In this document: positions 56,468 through 64,000 of the stretch, in pieces
How positions within the stretch are numbered: the first letter of the stretch is position 1
Layout of the letters: every line of letters starts with the position of its first letter
NCBI GenBank assembly: GCA_022072145.1
Contig: JAJVIG010000043.1
Location: 1-64,000 of the forward strand
DNA from: Pseudomonadales bacterium
GTDB lineage: Bacteria > Pseudomonadota > Gammaproteobacteria > Pseudomonadales > UBA5518
Reading direction: 5' to 3'
DNA length: 64,000 nt
Translations under genes and position numbers: made by a program
The notes under the pieces: generated by a model
Database searches by the model: none
What the model was told of the DNA's origin: nothing
Seen by the model: only the letters and a program-made list of their open reading frames with translations

Positions 56468-56563
56468 GCGCGCGCCTCCGGTTCCGGGCAGTCTAGCACG
56501 GCCCTCGCGGGCCTCCGGCGCGGAACGACGGCAACCCTCAAACCTGTAGTGCAGGAGTCGATG

Positions 56564-56863
56564 ATGAAGAAATTCGCGGTGGCTGCTCTGGTCCTGGCAT
56601 CTTCGTTCGCGTACGCGGACCGCAGCGTAGAAGAGCTGTACCCGAAGTCGTGCACGATGTGCCACGCACAGGCAGTGGCTGGTGCGCCGAAGACCCATGA
56701 TGCCGCCGCATGGCAGCCCCGCGTGGACGCCAAGGGCATCGACGGCCTGGTGCAGAGCGCGAAGACCGGTCTGAACGCGATGCCGCCGAAGGGCATGTGC
56801 AACGACTGCACCGATGGCGAGTTCAAGGCGCTGATCGAGTTCATGGTCAAGCCGGCGTCCTGA
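56564..56863 (+). CDS. Cytochrome c5-type monoheme protein
   Basis: Periplasmic electron carrier, 99 residues, with a signal peptide (MKKFAVAALVLASSFAYA). Heme attachment is CTMCH (Cys30, Cys33, His34). Met73 in MPPKGMC is the likely axial ligand, and the second pair Cys79-N-D-Cys82 is the disulfide typical of cytochrome c5. It could pass electrons to the caa3-like oxidase. An ATG one codon upstream at 56561 is equally possible. Confidence 0.88.
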   Translation: MKKFAVAALVLASSFAYADRSVEELYPKSCTMCHAQAVAGAPKTHDAAAWQPRVDAKGIDGLVQSAKTGLNAMPPKGMCNDCTDGEFKALIEFMVKPAS

Positions 56864-56907
56864 GACGCCCTGGTCGCGCCCCCGACGACAGCAAAGGATC
56901 CGAGACC

Positions 56908-57513
56908 GTGATCAAGAGAATCGCAATGGTGGTTGCCGCGTGCGCGCTGGCGGGCAATGTGCTCGCCGCGGGCGATGCGGAGGCGGGCAAGGGCAAGACC
57001 GTCGCCTGCGGCGCCTGTCACGGCGCCGACGGCAACAGCCTGGTACCCAGCTTTCCGAAGCTCGCCGGGCAGCATGCCGGTTATCTGCTGAAACAGATGC
57101 AGGACATCAAGAGCGGTGCACGGCCGGTGCCGACGATGGCCGGTCAGCTCGACGCGATGAGCGATCAGGATCTGGCCGACATCGCGGCGTACTTCGCGTC
57201 GCAGACACCGACGCGGGGTGCGACCAAGGAAGCGCTGGTCGAACTCGGCGAGCGCGTCTGGCGCGCCGGGGTGCGCGAGAAGGGCATCGCGGCCTGCGCC
57301 GCCTGCCATTCGCCGACCGGTGCCGGCAACGGCCCGGCGAAGTACCCGGCGCTCAGCGGCCAGCACGCGGACTACATCGCCGCGGCGCTGCGCGCGTTCC
57401 GCAACGACGAGCGCACCAACGACGGCGACACGCGCATCATGCGCGACGTCGCCGCCCGCCTCAGCGACAAGGAACTCGAGGCGGTTTCCAGCTACGCATC
57501 GGGTCTGCACTGA
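56908..57513 (+). CDS. Diheme cytochrome c4
   Basis: Periplasmic two-domain cytochrome, 201 residues, with a signal peptide (VIKRIAMVVAACALAGNVLA). Heme sites are CGACH (Cys34-His38) and CAACH (Cys130-His134), each domain carrying a GQHAGYLLKQM or GQHADYIAAAL helix and axial Met segments (PTMAG, RIMRDV). GTG at 56908 starts the leader. Known cytochrome c4 proteins donate electrons to terminal oxidases. It neighbours engB and dsbA as in Pseudomonas. Confidence 0.92.
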   Translation: MIKRIAMVVAACALAGNVLAAGDAEAGKGKTVACGACHGADGNSLVPSFPKLAGQHAGYLLKQMQDIKSGARPVPTMAGQLDAMSDQDLADIAAYFASQTPTRGATKEALVELGERVWRAGVREKGIAACAACHSPTGAGNGPAKYPALSGQHADYIAAALRAFRNDERTNDGDTRIMRDVAARLSDKELEAVSSYASGLH

Positions 57514-57651
57514 CATCGGGACGCGGCGCTGCGGACGGCTAAAAATCCCGTTTCGCGGCGCCGGGCTCCGGGTGTTCGAAACGATTCCGCTCGTGCAGTG
57601 TCCGATGTCGTGCCGGGCCCCATTCCCGCCACCCCGAAGGAGACAGGACGC

Positions 57652-58314
57652 ATGAAGCGTTGGTTTGCCGTTCTCGCACTGCTGGTGTGCCTTCCCGTGG
57701 CCTTCGCGGCCGACACTCCCGCGCCCCGCTACACCGAGGGCCAGCACTACGTGCGCCTGCCGCAGGCGATGCCGACCGCCGATCCGCAGAAGATCGAGGT
57801 CGTCGAGGTGTTCTGGTACGGCTGCATCCATTGCTTCCACCTCGAGCCGCTGATCGGCACCTGGAAGAAAACGCTTGCCGCAGACATCGATTTCCGGCGT
57901 TCGCCCGCCATGTGGAACCAGACGATGGCGGTGCACGCGCAGGCCTTCTATGCCGCGCAGGCGCTCGGCGTGCTCGAGCGTGTGCACGGCCCGCTGTTCG
58001 CGGCACTCAATGGCGAGGGTGGTGTGCGCCGCAAGCTCGACGACGTCGACGAGCTCGCACAGTTCTTCGCCGAGCACGGGGTGCAGGAGGAGCAGTTCCG
58101 CAAGGCGTTCACGGCCTTCGGGGTCGAGAGCGCAGTCAAGCAGGCCGATGCGCGCGCGCGCGGCTACGGCATCACCGGTACCCCGGAGCTGGTCGTCGCG
58201 GGCAAGTTCCGCGTCTCGGGCCGCACCGCAGGATCGACGGCCGAGATGCTGAAGGTGGTCGATTTCCTCGTCGAGCAGGAGCGTGCGGCGCGCCGCAGCG
58301 CCGGCGCGTCCTGA
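57652..58314 (+). CDS. dsbA: Thiol:disulfide interchange protein DsbA with CIHC active site
   Basis: Periplasmic oxidase that forms disulfides in secreted proteins, 220 residues. A signal peptide (FAVLALLVCLPVAFA) is followed by the thioredoxin fold with inserted helices. The active site reads GCIHCFHLEP (Cys58-Ile-His-Cys61) where CPHC is usual. The cis-proline is in GITGTPELVVAGKF. An AGGAGA site precedes the ATG at 57652. The loss of Pro in the dipeptide may shift the redox potential. Confidence 0.93.
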   Translation: MKRWFAVLALLVCLPVAFAADTPAPRYTEGQHYVRLPQAMPTADPQKIEVVEVFWYGCIHCFHLEPLIGTWKKTLAADIDFRRSPAMWNQTMAVHAQAFYAAQALGVLERVHGPLFAALNGEGGVRRKLDDVDELAQFFAEHGVQEEQFRKAFTAFGVESAVKQADARARGYGITGTPELVVAGKFRVSGRTAGSTAEMLKVVDFLVEQERAARRSAGAS

Positions 58315-58409
58315 TCCGCCAGGCCGCCGATTCGATAAATCCCCGTTCGCCGTCTATCCTTCAGCCGTAACCCGGCGGTCACCGAACCGTCATCGAAGCT
58401 CGGATCGCA

Positions 58410-58436
58410 CGGTGTCGGCCCCGCAGGCCGGCACCG
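58410..58436. repeat. 11-bp GC hairpin after dsbA
   Basis: CGGTGTCGGCC and GGCCGGCACCG pair over 11 bases (one G-T wobble) around a 5-base loop, 95 bp after dsbA and 27 bp before the next start. There is no T-run. The core CGGCCCCGCAGGCCG resembles the right-hand palindrome of the 55746-55808 pair. Confidence 0.4.
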
Positions 58437-58462
58437 CGCGCCCCGACAGGCGAAGGGCGACG

Positions 58463-58654
58463 ATGCGAAAGGTCAGACTCACGCGCGAGATGGTCGAGCG
58501 GATCGAGCGGGCTCTCGATGAACGCAAGACGCCAGTAACGCCACCGCCCGTCGGTGGCGTGGAACGCCGCTGCGGGACGCGACGCCGGGCGCCGGTCGTC
58601 GAAGCCCCGGCAACGGCCGTCCCCGAGACCGCCGACGAACTCGTCAGGAACTGA
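58463..58654 (+). CDS. Hypothetical 63-residue protein
   Basis: No family recognised. It begins MRKVRLTREMVERIERALD, a charged helix, followed by a Pro- and Arg-rich tail. A GAAGGG sequence precedes the ATG by 7 bp. Its 3' end overlaps the convergent oxidase gene by 11 bp. It may be real, but the evidence is only the plausible start and helix. Confidence 0.4.
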   Translation: MRKVRLTREMVERIERALDERKTPVTPPPVGGVERRCGTRRRAPVVEAPATAVPETADELVRN

Positions 58655-60020
58655 AAATCTTCCCCGGATTCAGGATGTTGCGCGGATCCAGCGCGCGCTT
58701 CAGCGTGCGCATCAGCGCGATTTCCGGCTCCGAGCGCGAGTAGTGCAGGAAATCCCGCTTGTCGAGCCCGATGCCGTGCTCGGCCGACACCGAACCGCCG
58801 ACTGCGGCCAGCCCACCGTAGACGATGTCCTCGACCTGGTGACGCAGCGCCGGCTCCTCGCGGCCGATGCGGACCGCGACATGCAGGTTGCTGTCGCCGA
58901 GGTGGCCGAAGACCACCCACCGTAGCTCCCCGAGCAGCGAGCGCAGTTGTTCGCCGGTACGCTCGAGGTAGCTTTCCATCGCGGTCACCGGGACGCTGAT
59001 GTCGAAGATCGCGACCGGCAGCAGTTCGATCATTCCGGCGATGTTGTCGCGGATCGCCCAGAACGCGGCGCGCTCGCGCTCGTTCTGCGCGAGTACCGCC
59101 TCGTCGACCAGTCCCTGCTCGCTGGCGCGGCCGAGCGCCGCCAGGAACTGCTCGGCCTCGGCCGCGGGCTCGCTGCCGGTCGATTCGATCAGCACGTAGA
59201 ACGGATGCACGTCGGCGATCGGCGGTGCGCCGAGGTGCGGTCCCCGGCAGGCGATCCGGTAGAAACTGTTCCACATCACCTCGAAGGCGTTCATGCGCCC
59301 GCCGAGCTCGCGTTCGATGAACGACAGCAGCGCGATCACCTGCGTCAGCGAGCGCGAGGCGACCAGCGCGGTGTTGCGCGCGGGCATCAGCGGCCGCAGC
59401 CGCAGCACTGCGCGCGTGACCACGCCGAGCGTTCCTTCGCTGCCGATGAACAGCTGCTTCAGGTCGTAGCCGGTGTTGTTCTTCAGCACGCCGTTCAGCG
59501 TCGACAGCACCGTGCCGTCGGCCAGCACGACCTCGAGTCCCAGCACCTGTTCGCGCATCATGCCGTAGCGGATCACCTGGTTGCCGCCGGCGTTGGTCGC
59601 GATGTTGCCGCCGATCGTCGCCGAGCCGCGCGCTCCGAGGTCGAGCGCCATCAGCAGTCCTTCGGCCTCGGCCGCCTCCTGCACCGTCTGCAGCGTCGCG
59701 CCGGCCTGCACGGTCATCGTGCGCGCCCGCGGGTCGATGCGCTCGATGCGTTGCATGCGTTCCAGCGACAACAGGATGTCGCCGTCGGCGGTGCGTGTGC
59801 CGCCGACCAGCCCGGTGCGCCCGCCCTCGGTCACCACCGCCCGGCCCGCCGCGTTGCAGAGCGCCAGCGTCCGGGCCACTGCCGCGGTCGAATCCGGCTT
59901 CAGCAGCGCGGCCGCCGGGCACGGCGGCATGCCGGGACCGTTGCGGTCACGCACCACCTCGCCGGTGAACACGCAGCCCTCGCCCAGCGCCGCACGCAGC
60001 TCGTCGACCAGATCGCTCAT
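58644..60020 (-). CDS. FAD-binding oxidase of the GlcD / 2-hydroxyacid dehydrogenase family
   Basis: PCMH-type flavoenzyme, 458 residues. The FAD domain carries TEGGRTGLVGGT and GSATIGGNIATNAGGNQVIRYGM. The C-terminal FAD-oxidase domain carries VFGHLGDSNLHV and SAEHGIGLDKRDFL, and the protein ends with ALDPRNILNPGKIF. These are typical of D-lactate, glycolate or D-2-hydroxyglutarate dehydrogenases; the substrate cannot be fixed. It is 13 bp from the TPP-enzyme gene upstream, so the two are probably one operon. Confidence 0.9.
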   Translation of the reverse strand: MSDLVDELRAALGEGCVFTGEVVRDRNGPGMPPCPAAALLKPDSTAAVARTLALCNAAGRAVVTEGGRTGLVGGTRTADGDILLSLERMQRIERIDPRARTMTVQAGATLQTVQEAAEAEGLLMALDLGARGSATIGGNIATNAGGNQVIRYGMMREQVLGLEVVLADGTVLSTLNGVLKNNTGYDLKQLFIGSEGTLGVVTRAVLRLRPLMPARNTALVASRSLTQVIALLSFIERELGGRMNAFEVMWNSFYRIACRGPHLGAPPIADVHPFYVLIESTGSEPAAEAEQFLAALGRASEQGLVDEAVLAQNERERAAFWAIRDNIAGMIELLPVAIFDISVPVTAMESYLERTGEQLRSLLGELRWVVFGHLGDSNLHVAVRIGREEPALRHQVEDIVYGGLAAVGGSVSAEHGIGLDKRDFLHYSRSEPEIALMRTLKRALDPRNILNPGKIFSS

Positions 60021-60033
60021 CGTGGCGGCTCCT

Positions 60034-61599
60034 TCAGCCGAGGTTGAACGCAGGCATCAGCACCTCGATCAGGCGCGGCCCGCGCGCCGCCATCGCCTCG
60101 GCGAACTGGCTGGCGAAGCCCGCGGCGTCGTCGGCGCGCGTGGCGGTGACCCCCATCGAGCGCGCCAGTGCGACGAAATCGATGTCCGGTGTACCGATGT
60201 GCATCATCGAGCGCGCGTTGGCACCCATCCCGGCGGCGCCCACGCGCAGGTACTCGAGCTGCAGGATCGCGTAGTCGCGGTTCGCGAACAGCACCACCGT
60301 GACGTCGAGCTGCTCGCGCGCCATCGTCCACAGCGCCTGGATGGTGTACATCGCGCTGCCGTCGCCCTCCAGGCACAGCACCTTGCGGTCGGGCGCCGCG
60401 ATCGCCGCGCCGATCGCTGCCGGCAGGCCCCAGCCAATGGCACCGCCGGTCTGCGAGATCCACTGGTGCGCCCGCGCGGTGCGGGTGCGCGGGAACACCT
60501 CCATGCCGCAGGTCACGCCCTCGTCGACCACGATCGTGTGCTCGGGCAGCAGCGCGGCGATCACGTCGCCGACCACCGCGGTGCCGAGCGCCCCGGAGTC
60601 GGGCAAGGCGGGCAGCGCGAACTCCGAACGCGGCGGCTCCACGGGATCCAGCCGCAGCGCTCCGGCCAGGCGTTCCAGCGCGTCGACGCGGTCCTGGTGC
60701 GGCTCCGCGAGCACCAGCACCTCGCATTCCTCGTGCGCGATCCGCCCCGGCACGCCGGGGTAGGCGAAGAACGACGCCGGCTCGCGCGCCGCGACCAGGA
60801 TCAGCCGGCGCACGTTCTTCAGCTGCTCGATCGCCATCTCGGCCAGGTAGGTGACGCGCTCGCACTGCGGCGTGCCGGCGCCCCACGGCAGCCGCGTCGC
60901 GAAGGTCTCGACCGCGAGGCGCGCGCCGGCGGTCGCGGCGATGCGTGCGCCGAGTTCGAACTCGGCGTCACGGATATGGCCGCCGAGCACAATCATCGCC
61001 GGTTCGCCCGAGCGCAGCGCCTCGGCGCAGGCCTCGATCGCGTCGTCGTGCGCGCGGCGCGGTCGCGCGAGCGGTTGCGCCGCGGCCGGGCCGCTCGCGC
61101 ACTCGCCCCATGAGACGTCGGCGGGCAGGATCAGCGTCGCGACGCGACCCGGCGCCTCGCCCGCCGCGGCCACCGCGTTCGCGACGTCGTGCGGCAGCTC
61201 GTCGCTGGCCGCCGAGGAATGCACCCAGTGCGACACCGTCGCCGCGATGCCGGCGATATCGGAGGTGAGCGGCGTGTCGTACTGCAGGTGGTAGCTTGCG
61301 TGGTCGCCGACCACGTTCACGATCGGCACCTCGGCGCGGCGCGCGTTGTGCAGGTTCGCCAGCCCGTTGCCCAGCCCGGGCCCCAGATGCAGCAGCGTGG
61401 CGGCCGGCTTGCCGGCGATGCGCGCGTAGCCGTCCGCGGCGCCGGTCACCACCCCCTCGAACAGCCCGAGCACGCAGCGCATGCCGGGCACGCGGTCCAG
61501 CGCCGCGACGAAATGCATCTCCGAGGTGCCGGGGTTCGCGAAACACACGTCCACGCCGGTCTCGAGCAGGGTGCGCACCAGCGCCTCGGCTCCGTTCAT
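60034..61599 (-). CDS. Thiamine diphosphate enzyme, acetolactate synthase large-subunit-like
   Basis: A 521-residue enzyme of the acetolactate synthase / benzoylformate decarboxylase family. N-terminal FANPGTSEM and the cofactor-activating Glu48 (GLFEGVVTGAADGYAR) precede a central domain. The ThDP motif begins GDGSAMYTIQAL and closes with FANRDYAIL. The protein is shorter than true acetolactate synthases and has no small subunit gene nearby, so a 2-keto acid decarboxylase or lyase role is more likely. The genetic link to a 2-hydroxyacid oxidase suggests they act one after the other on the same acid. Confidence 0.85.
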   Translation of the reverse strand: MNGAEALVRTLLETGVDVCFANPGTSEMHFVAALDRVPGMRCVLGLFEGVVTGAADGYARIAGKPAATLLHLGPGLGNGLANLHNARRAEVPIVNVVGDHASYHLQYDTPLTSDIAGIAATVSHWVHSSAASDELPHDVANAVAAAGEAPGRVATLILPADVSWGECASGPAAAQPLARPRRAHDDAIEACAEALRSGEPAMIVLGGHIRDAEFELGARIAATAGARLAVETFATRLPWGAGTPQCERVTYLAEMAIEQLKNVRRLILVAAREPASFFAYPGVPGRIAHEECEVLVLAEPHQDRVDALERLAGALRLDPVEPPRSEFALPALPDSGALGTAVVGDVIAALLPEHTIVVDEGVTCGMEVFPRTRTARAHQWISQTGGAIGWGLPAAIGAAIAAPDRKVLCLEGDGSAMYTIQALWTMAREQLDVTVVLFANRDYAILQLEYLRVGAAGMGANARSMMHIGTPDIDFVALARSMGVTATRADDAAGFASQFAEAMAARGPRLIEVLMPAFNLG

Positions 61600-61666
61600 G
61601 CTTGCGTTCTCCTTGTGGGCGGGCGTCGGCGCAGGATAGCGCAGCCGCCTGCCTCGGCGCAGCCGT

Positions 61667-62530
61667 TCAGCCGGGTTCCGCGCGCAGGTGCATCAGCCCT
61701 TCCTGCGCGGCAGTGGCGATCAGCCGGCCGTCGCGCGTGTACAGCGCGCCGAGGTTGAAGCCCCGTCCGCCACCGCTGCGGGGGCTGGAGAGGTCGTAGA
61801 AAATCCAGTCGTCGGCCCGGAAATCGCCGTAGAACCACAGGGCGTGATCGATGCTCGCAGTCTCGATGCTCGGGTCGTCGAAGCGCAGTGCGTGCGGCAA
61901 CAGCGAGGTGGACATCAGGAAACTGTCGGACATGTACGCCAGCATCTGCGCGTGCACCGACGGATCGTCCCCGAGGCGACCGTTGGTGCGCATCCACGCG
62001 CCCGAACGCGGCGGATGCTTGTCCATCGTGGGCCGGTCGACCGGGATCAGCGGACGGTAGTCGATCGGGTTCCAGCTCGGCACGTGGTAGGAACCGGGGG
62101 CCTCCTGGTTCAAGCGCAGGTAATAGTCGTAATGGCGCTCGACGTCCTCCGGCGGCGGCACCTCGCGCAGCGTGTCCTGGTGTTCGAGCCCGCGCTCGGG
62201 CACCTGGTACGAGATCGAGGCGTTGAAGATCGCCTTGCCGCCCTGGCGTGCCACCACCAGCCGCGTGGCGAAGCGCCGTCCGTCGCGGATCGGGTCCACC
62301 TCGTAGATGATCGGGCGCGCGGGGTCGCCGGGGCGCAGGAAGTAGGCGTGCAGCGAATGCGCGCGCCGCCCGGGCGTGACGCAGCGGTCGGCCGCGTTCA
62401 GTGCCTGCGCCAGCACCTGCCCGCCGTAGACGCGCGGGTTGCGGCTCTCCGGGGTGAAACCGCGGAACAGAAGGGTGTCCAGCTGTTCGACGTTGAGCAC
62501 GTCGAGCAGCCGATCGAGATCCTGGCTCAT
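61667..62530 (-). CDS. tesB: Acyl-CoA thioesterase II (TesB)
   Basis: Double hot-dog thioesterase that hydrolyses acyl-CoA, 287 residues. The N-terminal domain has RVYGGQVLAQALNAADR and HSLHAYFLRPGDP, and the C-terminal domain has SIDHALWFYGDFRADDW, with the catalytic Asp in the HALWF region. It ends GLMHLRAEP. ATG at 62530. It is divergent from the acyl-CoA dehydrogenase gene. Confidence 0.93.
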   Translation of the reverse strand: MSQDLDRLLDVLNVEQLDTLLFRGFTPESRNPRVYGGQVLAQALNAADRCVTPGRRAHSLHAYFLRPGDPARPIIYEVDPIRDGRRFATRLVVARQGGKAIFNASISYQVPERGLEHQDTLREVPPPEDVERHYDYYLRLNQEAPGSYHVPSWNPIDYRPLIPVDRPTMDKHPPRSGAWMRTNGRLGDDPSVHAQMLAYMSDSFLMSTSLLPHALRFDDPSIETASIDHALWFYGDFRADDWIFYDLSSPRSGGGRGFNLGALYTRDGRLIATAAQEGLMHLRAEPG

Positions 62531-62651
62531 GCTGTTTTTTCCTGCCAACGTGGCGCCGTCTGCTGTCGTCGGCAGTCATGGTATCACCTCGGGCAATGGT
62601 GATAAGTTTGCCGCTCCGCAGCGTCTGGCTGCCGCCGGAGACCGAGCGACC

Positions 62652-63848
62652 ATGAGCGATCCCGAGACCTTCCGTGTCGAGGTCCGCGCCTGGCTCGAGC
62701 GCAACTGCCCGGCGTCGCTGCGCGCGCCGGCCAATGCGGCGGTGTCGTCCGAGGACACGATCTGCTGGGGCGGGCGCGGTTGGGTGTTCGCCAGCGAGGA
62801 CCAGCGGCTGTGGCTGGAACGCATGGCCGCGCGCGGCTGGACCGCTCCCGAGTGGCCGCGCGACTATGGTGGCGGCGGACTGGACCGCGCCGAGGCCAGG
62901 GTGCTGCGCGAGGAGCTCGCGCGCATCCGCGCACGCAGCCCGCTGGCGAGCTTCGGGCTCTCGATGCTGGGGCCGGCGCTGCTGCGCTACGGCAGCGAGG
63001 AGCAGAAACGGCGTTTCCTGCCGCCCATCGTGCGCGGCGAGATCCGCTGGTGCCAGGGCTACAGTGAGCCGGGCGCGGGTTCCGACCTGGCCGGACTGCA
63101 GACGCGCGCCGAGGACCGCGGCGACCATTTCCTCGTCAACGGACAGAAGATCTGGACCTCGTACGCGGACCAGGCCGACTGGATATTCTGCCTGGTGCGC
63201 ACCGACGCCACGGCCGCGAAGCAGGAGGGGATCAGCTTCCTGCTGTTCGACATGGAATCGCCCGGTGTGTCCACGCGGCCGATCACGCTGATCAGCGGCA
63301 GCTCCCCGTTCTGCGAGACCTTCTTCCACGAGGTGCGCGTGCCGAAGGACCAGCTCGTCGGCGAGCTGAACCGTGGCTGGGAGATCGCGAAGTACCTGCT
63401 GACCCACGAGCGCGAGATGATCAGCGCGCTGTTCGGCGTCGGCAGCGCCGGGCAGGCCACGCTGGCCGAGGTCGCGCGCGATCGCATCGGCCTGCGCGCG
63501 GGCCGCCTCGCGGACCCGGGGCTGCGCCACGACATCGCGCGCCAGGCGATCGACGCCGAGGCCTTCGCGGCCACGCTCGAGCGCGTGGTCGACGAAGCGA
63601 AGTCCGGCCTCGGCACCGGCGCGGCCTCCTCGCTGCTGAAGTACTACGGCACCGAGCTGAACAAGCGGCGCCACGAACTGCTGATGGCGATCGGCGGCGC
63701 CGAGGCCCTCGGCTGGGAGGGCGAGCGCTTCGACGGCGGTGCGCTGGCGCGCGGCTGGCTGCGCAGCAAGGGCAACTCGATCGAGGGTGGCACCTCGGAG
63801 ATCCAGCTCAACATCATCGCCAAGCGGATCCTCGGATTGCCGGGGTGA
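62652..63848 (+). CDS. Acyl-CoA dehydrogenase
   Basis: FAD enzyme of fatty-acid or other acyl-CoA oxidation, 398 residues. Segments include WPRDYGGGGLDRAEARVL, YSEPGAGSDLAGLQTRA, NGQKIWTSYADQADW and the C-terminal IEGGTSEIQLNIIAKRILGLPG. It matches the larger ACAD branch with an extended N terminus, often encoded as a pair with a second ACAD; the next gene fits. Chain or ring specificity is unknown. Confidence 0.92.
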   Translation: MSDPETFRVEVRAWLERNCPASLRAPANAAVSSEDTICWGGRGWVFASEDQRLWLERMAARGWTAPEWPRDYGGGGLDRAEARVLREELARIRARSPLASFGLSMLGPALLRYGSEEQKRRFLPPIVRGEIRWCQGYSEPGAGSDLAGLQTRAEDRGDHFLVNGQKIWTSYADQADWIFCLVRTDATAAKQEGISFLLFDMESPGVSTRPITLISGSSPFCETFFHEVRVPKDQLVGELNRGWEIAKYLLTHEREMISALFGVGSAGQATLAEVARDRIGLRAGRLADPGLRHDIARQAIDAEAFAATLERVVDEAKSGLGTGAASSLLKYYGTELNKRRHELLMAIGGAEALGWEGERFDGGALARGWLRSKGNSIEGGTSEIQLNIIAKRILGLPG

Positions 63849-63868
63849 ACGGGGAGCGGGAGCGGCGC

Positions 63869-64000
63869 ATGGCACTGGTCTGGGACGACGACGAACGGAT
63901 GCTCGACGAGGCGGCGCGTGCGTTTCTCGACGCGAACTCGCCGCCCGCGGAGCTGCGCCGCCTGCGTGACAGCCGTGATCCCGAAGGCTTCTCGCGCGCG
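63869..64000 (+). CDS. Probable second acyl-CoA dehydrogenase, 3' end cut by window
   Basis: Only 44 codons are visible: MALVWDDDERMLDEAARAFL and further N-terminal helix sequence ending at base 64000. This resembles the N-terminal helices of acyl-CoA dehydrogenases, and tandem ACAD pairs of this type are common. An in-frame GTG at 63845 overlapping the previous stop is an alternative start; the GGGAGCGG site favours the ATG. Confidence 0.6.
   Translation, partial: MALVWDDDERMLDEAARAFLDANSPPAELRRLRDSRDPEGFSRA

Overview
The window is a GC-rich gammaproteobacterial chromosome segment centred on the replication origin. The order mnmE-yidC-yidD-rnpA-rpmH / oriC / dnaA-dnaN-recF-gyrB, followed by plsC-gmhB-glyS-glyQ, an LpxL-like acyltransferase, rsmB-fmt-def, tsaP, dprA, tsaC, hemF and aroE, matches the arrangement I remember around oriC in Pseudomonas and its relatives. 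Three genes between gyrB and plsC (SDR, F420-type LLM oxidoreductase, SMP-30) and the acyl-CoA/TPP/FAD enzyme genes at the right end suggest a metabolically versatile, lipid- or hydrocarbon-using aerobe. I cannot assign genus or species.

Region 1 (1-15150) is a defence island abutting the 3' end of mnmE. It holds a DUF4143 ATPase (cut by the window edge) and a type I restriction-modification operon (hsdM ... hsdS ... hsdR). Between hsdM and hsdS sits a nuclease-helicase pair that resembles Hachiman HamA/HamB. Between hsdS and hsdR sit a Schlafen/AlbA-type ATP-binding protein and a possible 57-residue ORF. Every junction from hsdM to hsdR is a 4-nt start/stop overlap, so the two defence systems appear to form one translationally coupled unit. 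A tyrosine integrase that has lost its C-terminal catalytic tyrosine lies next to mnmE. The last 18 bases of mnmE correspond codon for codon to the attachment core used by SGI1-type islands. The left end of the island is outside the window.

Region 2 (15133-25844) is the replication and ribosome-biogenesis core: mnmE, yidC, yidD, rnpA and rpmH run leftward, then come an oriC region with several DnaA boxes and an AT-rich stretch, then dnaA-dnaN-recF-gyrB running rightward.

Region 3 (26007-42469) holds the SDR/LLM/SMP-30 trio, then the leftward glyQ-glyS-gmhB-plsC operon, an LpxL/HtrB-like acyltransferase, leftward def-fmt-rsmB, and rightward tsaP, dprA, tsaC, hemF, an AroE-GNAT fusion and yheV.

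Region 4 (42470-49888) is an aa3-type cytochrome c oxidase operon: coxB with a fused cytochrome c domain, coxA, ctaG, coxC, SURF1, a CxxxC protein, ctaB and SCO. A perfect FNR/Anr palindrome overlaps the predicted promoter. The heme A synthase gene ctaA is absent from the cluster.

Region 5 (49896-58654) holds a divergent zinc-uptake locus (znuB-znuC-zur / znuA) sharing one Zur-box-like operator, then polA, a REPIN-like inverted repeat pair, engB, cytochromes c5 and c4, dsbA with an unusual CIHC active site, and a small unknown ORF. Region 6 (58644-64000) holds an FAD-linked oxidase, a TPP enzyme and a TesB thioesterase (all leftward), then an acyl-CoA dehydrogenase and the start of a second acyl-CoA-dehydrogenase-like gene running off the end.
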